Made by a program: the position numbers and the translations under genes. 33,122 bases of DNA, from positions 1 through 33,122 of the forward strand of contig CANQUQ010000022.1 in assembly GCA_947627115.1 (NCBI GenBank), given 5' to 3'. Positions 31,196 to 33,122 of this stretch are shown piece by piece. This DNA is from an uncultured Acetatifactor sp. GTDB taxonomy: Bacteria > Bacillota > Clostridia > Lachnospirales > Lachnospiraceae. Within the stretch, counting starts at the first letter, position 1. Every line of letters begins with the position of its first letter. Under the pieces are notes generated by a model that saw only the letters and a list, made by a program, of their open reading frames with translations, had not been told where the DNA came from and ran no database searches.

Positions 31196-31240
31196 GGCAG
31201 CAGGGACTTGATGGAACAAAATTTTATAGTGAAAATAGTC

Positions 31241-31303
31241 TTGACAAATACCCTGCGGGGGTATATTCTGTGAGTGATGGCAGGATACCCCCGCAGGGTA
31301 TTT
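31241..31303 (+). promoter_or_regulatory. csoR-copA promoter with twin CsoR operators
   Basis: TTGACA (31241-31246), a 17-base spacer and TATTCT (31264-31269) form the promoter. The spacer is filled by ATACCCTGCGGGGGTAT (31248-31264), matching known Firmicutes CsoR operators. An exact reverse-complement copy lies at 31285-31301, just past the expected start point; with flanking bases the arms are 19 bases, 20 bases apart. CsoR would block the promoter until Cu+ releases it. Confidence 0.88.
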
Positions 31304-31380
31304 TTGCCTGCGTGCCACTTAGGTCCCGTATCGATAGATAGGATTGCTCCCTTTTGCAGATAATAAGGAGGAGAATATAC

Positions 31381-31722
31381 ATGAAAAGTAAAAATACCGC
31401 TCCCGCGGAAAATAAGCCGGAAAAGAGCGATGCCTGCTGTTGTCGGAAAAAGACTACGCCCCGGCAGGAGAAGGAGCTGAAGCTGCTGAAGAACCGGCTG
31501 AGCCGCATGGTGGGACAGTTGAACGGCATCGGCAAAATGCTGGAGGAGAACCGCTACTGCGGAGATATACTGACGCAGGTGGCTGCGGTGGAGAGCGCCC
31601 TGCAGTCCTTCGGCTATATGATCCTGCAGGAGCACATGGAGACCTGTGTAGTGGAGGAGATCCAAAACGGAAATACGGCTGTGGTGGACGAGGCAGTGGA
31701 GCTGGTGAAAAAGCTGAAGTAG
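31381..31722 (+). CDS. csoR: Copper-sensing transcriptional repressor CsoR
   Basis: 113 residues, an all-helical tetrameric repressor that leaves DNA on binding Cu+. The copper ligands have the exact CsoR spacing: Cys60 (RYCGDILTQ), His85 and Cys89 (HMETC), 25 and 4 residues apart. Helix 1 carries LKNRLSRMVGQLNGIGKMLE, the family's DNA-contact region. The N-terminal 28 residues are an unusual extension with a Cys triplet (DACCCRKK, 19-21), perhaps a second metal site. AAGGAGGAG precedes the ATG. It is followed after 18 bases by copA, the classic operon, and controlled by the twin operators upstream. Confidence 0.93.
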   Translation: MKSKNTAPAENKPEKSDACCCRKKTTPRQEKELKLLKNRLSRMVGQLNGIGKMLEENRYCGDILTQVAAVESALQSFGYMILQEHMETCVVEEIQNGNTAVVDEAVELVKKLK

Positions 31723-31740
31723 AGAAGTTGGGGTGTAAGT

Positions 31741-33122
31741 ATGAAAGAGCGATATCATATAACGGGAATGACATGTTCCGCCTGCTCCGCCCATGTGGAA
31801 AAGGCGGTGAATAAACTGGACGGCGTAGAGAAGGCCTCGGTGAACCTGCTGACGGAGACGATGGAAATCTCCTATGACGAGAACCGTCTGGGGCCGGAAA
31901 CAATCGTGGAGGCTGTGGAGAAGGCCGGATACGGGGCGTCCGTTCTGTCCGCCGGGGCGCCCGCCGCACAGGGAGAGGCAGAGGGAAGGGCCGGCCGGCA
32001 GAAAAGAACGTCCGGGCATGACAGCCTTCAGAAGGCGGCAGAGGCGGAGAGCAGGGCCATGAAGCTGCGGCTGGGCATATCCGTCGGTTTTTTGGTGCCT
32101 CTGATGTATGTGGCCATGTATCACATGATCTATGAGGGCTTGGGAATACCGATGCCGGACTTTGTACACAGGTATTTGCACGGCAATGAGAACGCCATGA
32201 CCTTTGCGCTGACGCAGCTGCTTCTGCTGCTTCCCATTCTGTACATGAACCGAAAATTTTTCTCCGTGGGCTTTAAGACGCTGGGGCATCTGTCCCCCAA
32301 TATGGACAGCCTGATCGCCGTGGGCGCCTCGGCGGCGGTGGCGTACGGCATCTTTGCGCTGTACCGTATCGGGTACGGCCTGGGACACGCAGATATGGCG
32401 GTGGTGGAGCATTACTCCCACGATCTGTATTTTGAGTCCGCCGGCACGATCCTGACGCTCATCACTGTGGGCAAATATCTGGAGAGCCGCTCCAAGGGCA
32501 AGACCGGTGAGGCGATCACAAAACTTATGGATCTGTCGCCCAAGACCGCCATCCTTCTTCGGGAGGACGGAACAGAGGCGGAGGTGCTGACGGAAGAACT
32601 GCGCCCGGGCGATATCTTTCTGGTGAAGCCGGGAAGCCTGATTCCCGTGGACGGAATTGTTGCGGACGGCAATTCCAGCGTAGATGAATCCGCCATCACC
32701 GGAGAGAGCGTACCGGTAGAAAAGCAGCCCGGCGACAGGGTGGTGTCTGCCACGGTGAACAAGGCCGGCTTCCTGAAATGCCGCGCCGAACGGGTGGGCG
32801 ACGACACTACGCTCTCCCAGATCATACGGCTGGTGGAGGAGGCGAGCGCCAGCAAGGCTCCCATAGCGAGGCTTGCGGATAAGGTGGCCGGTGTCTTTGT
32901 GCCGGTGGTGATGGGGATTGCACTGGTGACGCTGATCGTATGGCTGGCAGCGGGCGCGGGGGCGGAGTTCGCCATCTCCTCCGCCATCTCCGTGCTGGTG
33001 ATCTCCTGCCCCTGTGCGCTGGGACTGGCGACGCCAGTGGCGATTATGGTGGGCACCGGCGTGGGAGCGTCCCACGGCATTTTGATCAAATCGGGAGAGG
33101 CGCTGCAGCAGGCGAGGGATAT
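31741..33122 (+). CDS. copA: Copper-exporting P1B-type ATPase, 5' part
   Basis: At least 460 residues; the gene runs off the window. Residues 1-70 are a heavy-metal-associated domain with the CxxC copper site ([11 protein letters not shown], 9-19). A charged linker (75-105) leads to four membrane helices, the actuator domain with TGES ([13 protein letters not shown], about 318-330), and the transport-helix motif CPC ([14 protein letters not shown]), which binds Cu+ in the membrane. The phosphorylation site DKTGT lies beyond the end. It pumps Cu+ out of the cytoplasm. Its start follows AGAAGTTGGGG at a fair distance and it is co-transcribed with csoR. Confidence 0.95.
   Translation, partial: MKERYHITGMTCSACSAHVEKAVNKLDGVEKASVNLLTETMEISYDENRLGPETIVEAVEKAGYGASVLSAGAPAAQGEAEGRAGRQKRTSGHDSLQKAAEAESRAMKLRLGISVGFLVPLMYVAMYHMIYEGLGIPMPDFVHRYLHGNENAMTFALTQLLLLLPILYMNRKFFSVGFKTLGHLSPNMDSLIAVGASAAVAYGIFALYRIGYGLGHADMAVVEHYSHDLYFESAGTILTLITVGKYLESRSKGKTGEAITKLMDLSPKTAILLREDGTEAEVLTEELRPGDIFLVKPGSLIPVDGIVADGNSSVDESAITGESVPVEKQPGDRVVSATVNKAGFLKCRAERVGDDTTLSQIIRLVEEASASKAPIARLADKVAGVFVPVVMGIALVTLIVWLAAGAGAEFAISSAISVLVISCPCALGLATPVAIMVGTGVGASHGILIKSGEALQQARD

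Larger units (their letters stand above)
31044..31380. other. 337-base gap: 33-bp tandem repeats and copper promoter
   Basis: The first half (31061-31195) is a decaying tandem repeat and the second half (31241-31303) the csoR-copA promoter-operator. The sequence between 31304 and 31365 is plain leader. No gene is visible on either strand. Confidence 0.7.

Noticed and set aside
31159..33075. Very long open frame on the minus strand opposite csoR-copA
   Set aside because: It mirrors the strongly supported copA frame in GC-rich DNA, lacks a ribosome site, and has a His/Gln/Arg-rich composition typical of an antisense shadow. The same applies to long minus-strand frames opposite rseP, the symporter, clpX, the chemoreceptor and others.

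Overview
The window looks like the chromosome of a spore-forming, Gram-positive member of the Clostridia, most plausibly Lachnospiraceae (inference, not a database result). It carries an alpha/beta-type small acid-soluble spore protein, strong AGGAGG ribosome sites, TTGACA/TATAAT promoters, trigger factor-clpP-clpX-engB and pyrH-frr-uppS-cdsA-dxr-rseP blocks in the clostridial order, a FeoB-associated Cys-rich peptide and a TM1266-type hydrogenase-linked regulator. Most of it is GC-rich; only about 480-1650 is clearly AT-rich.

Layout. 1-1650: the 3' end of a TraG/VirD4 coupling-protein gene followed by an AT-rich XRE regulator, a small membrane protein and a 33-codon scrap, probably the remains of a conjugative element. 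1650-4650: a lipoprotein gene whose promoter resembles a CsoR operator, a convergent DAHP synthase sharing a bidirectional terminator, a KTSC-domain protein and an iron-type (Fur-box-like) promoter ahead of a FeoB-associated peptide. 4749-11975: polysaccharide deacetylase, a bactofilin with an acidic N-terminal region, then the compact UMP kinase / ribosome recycling / undecaprenyl-PP / CDP-DAG / MEP pathway / site-2 protease operon. 12068-13619: a PP2C-fold protein that has lost its metal-binding aspartates, overlapping a Ser/Thr kinase gene. 13785-18781: spore protein, Na+/solute symporter, then a NitT/TauT-type uptake system in which permease and ATPase are one polypeptide, followed by the TM1266-family gene. 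18959-24261: tig, clpP, clpX, engB and an AI-2E-family membrane protein. 24402-26606: a response regulator with a degenerate receiver coupled to a TraX-family gene, convergent with mntP. 26726-29682: a cold-shock gene with a long structured leader, a membrane-anchored EIIA-Glc-like protein lacking both active-site histidines, and a methyl-accepting chemotaxis protein. 29736-33122: O-acetylhomoserine sulfhydrylase, a 33-bp tandem repeat tract, then csoR and copA behind twin copper operators; copA runs off the end.

Themes. Three proteins keep a signalling fold while losing its catalytic residues (PP2C-like, receiver, EIIA-like). Two metal-responsive promoters can be read directly: a very clear CsoR pair at csoR-copA and a Fur-type palindrome at the FeoB-associated gene; a third, weaker CsoR-like site precedes the lipoprotein. 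The fused ABC transporter ends exactly at its H-loop and abuts a repetitive tract leading into the TM1266 gene. I found no rRNA, tRNA, CRISPR array or intact insertion sequence. All calls rest on reading motifs by eye; no alignments or searches were run.
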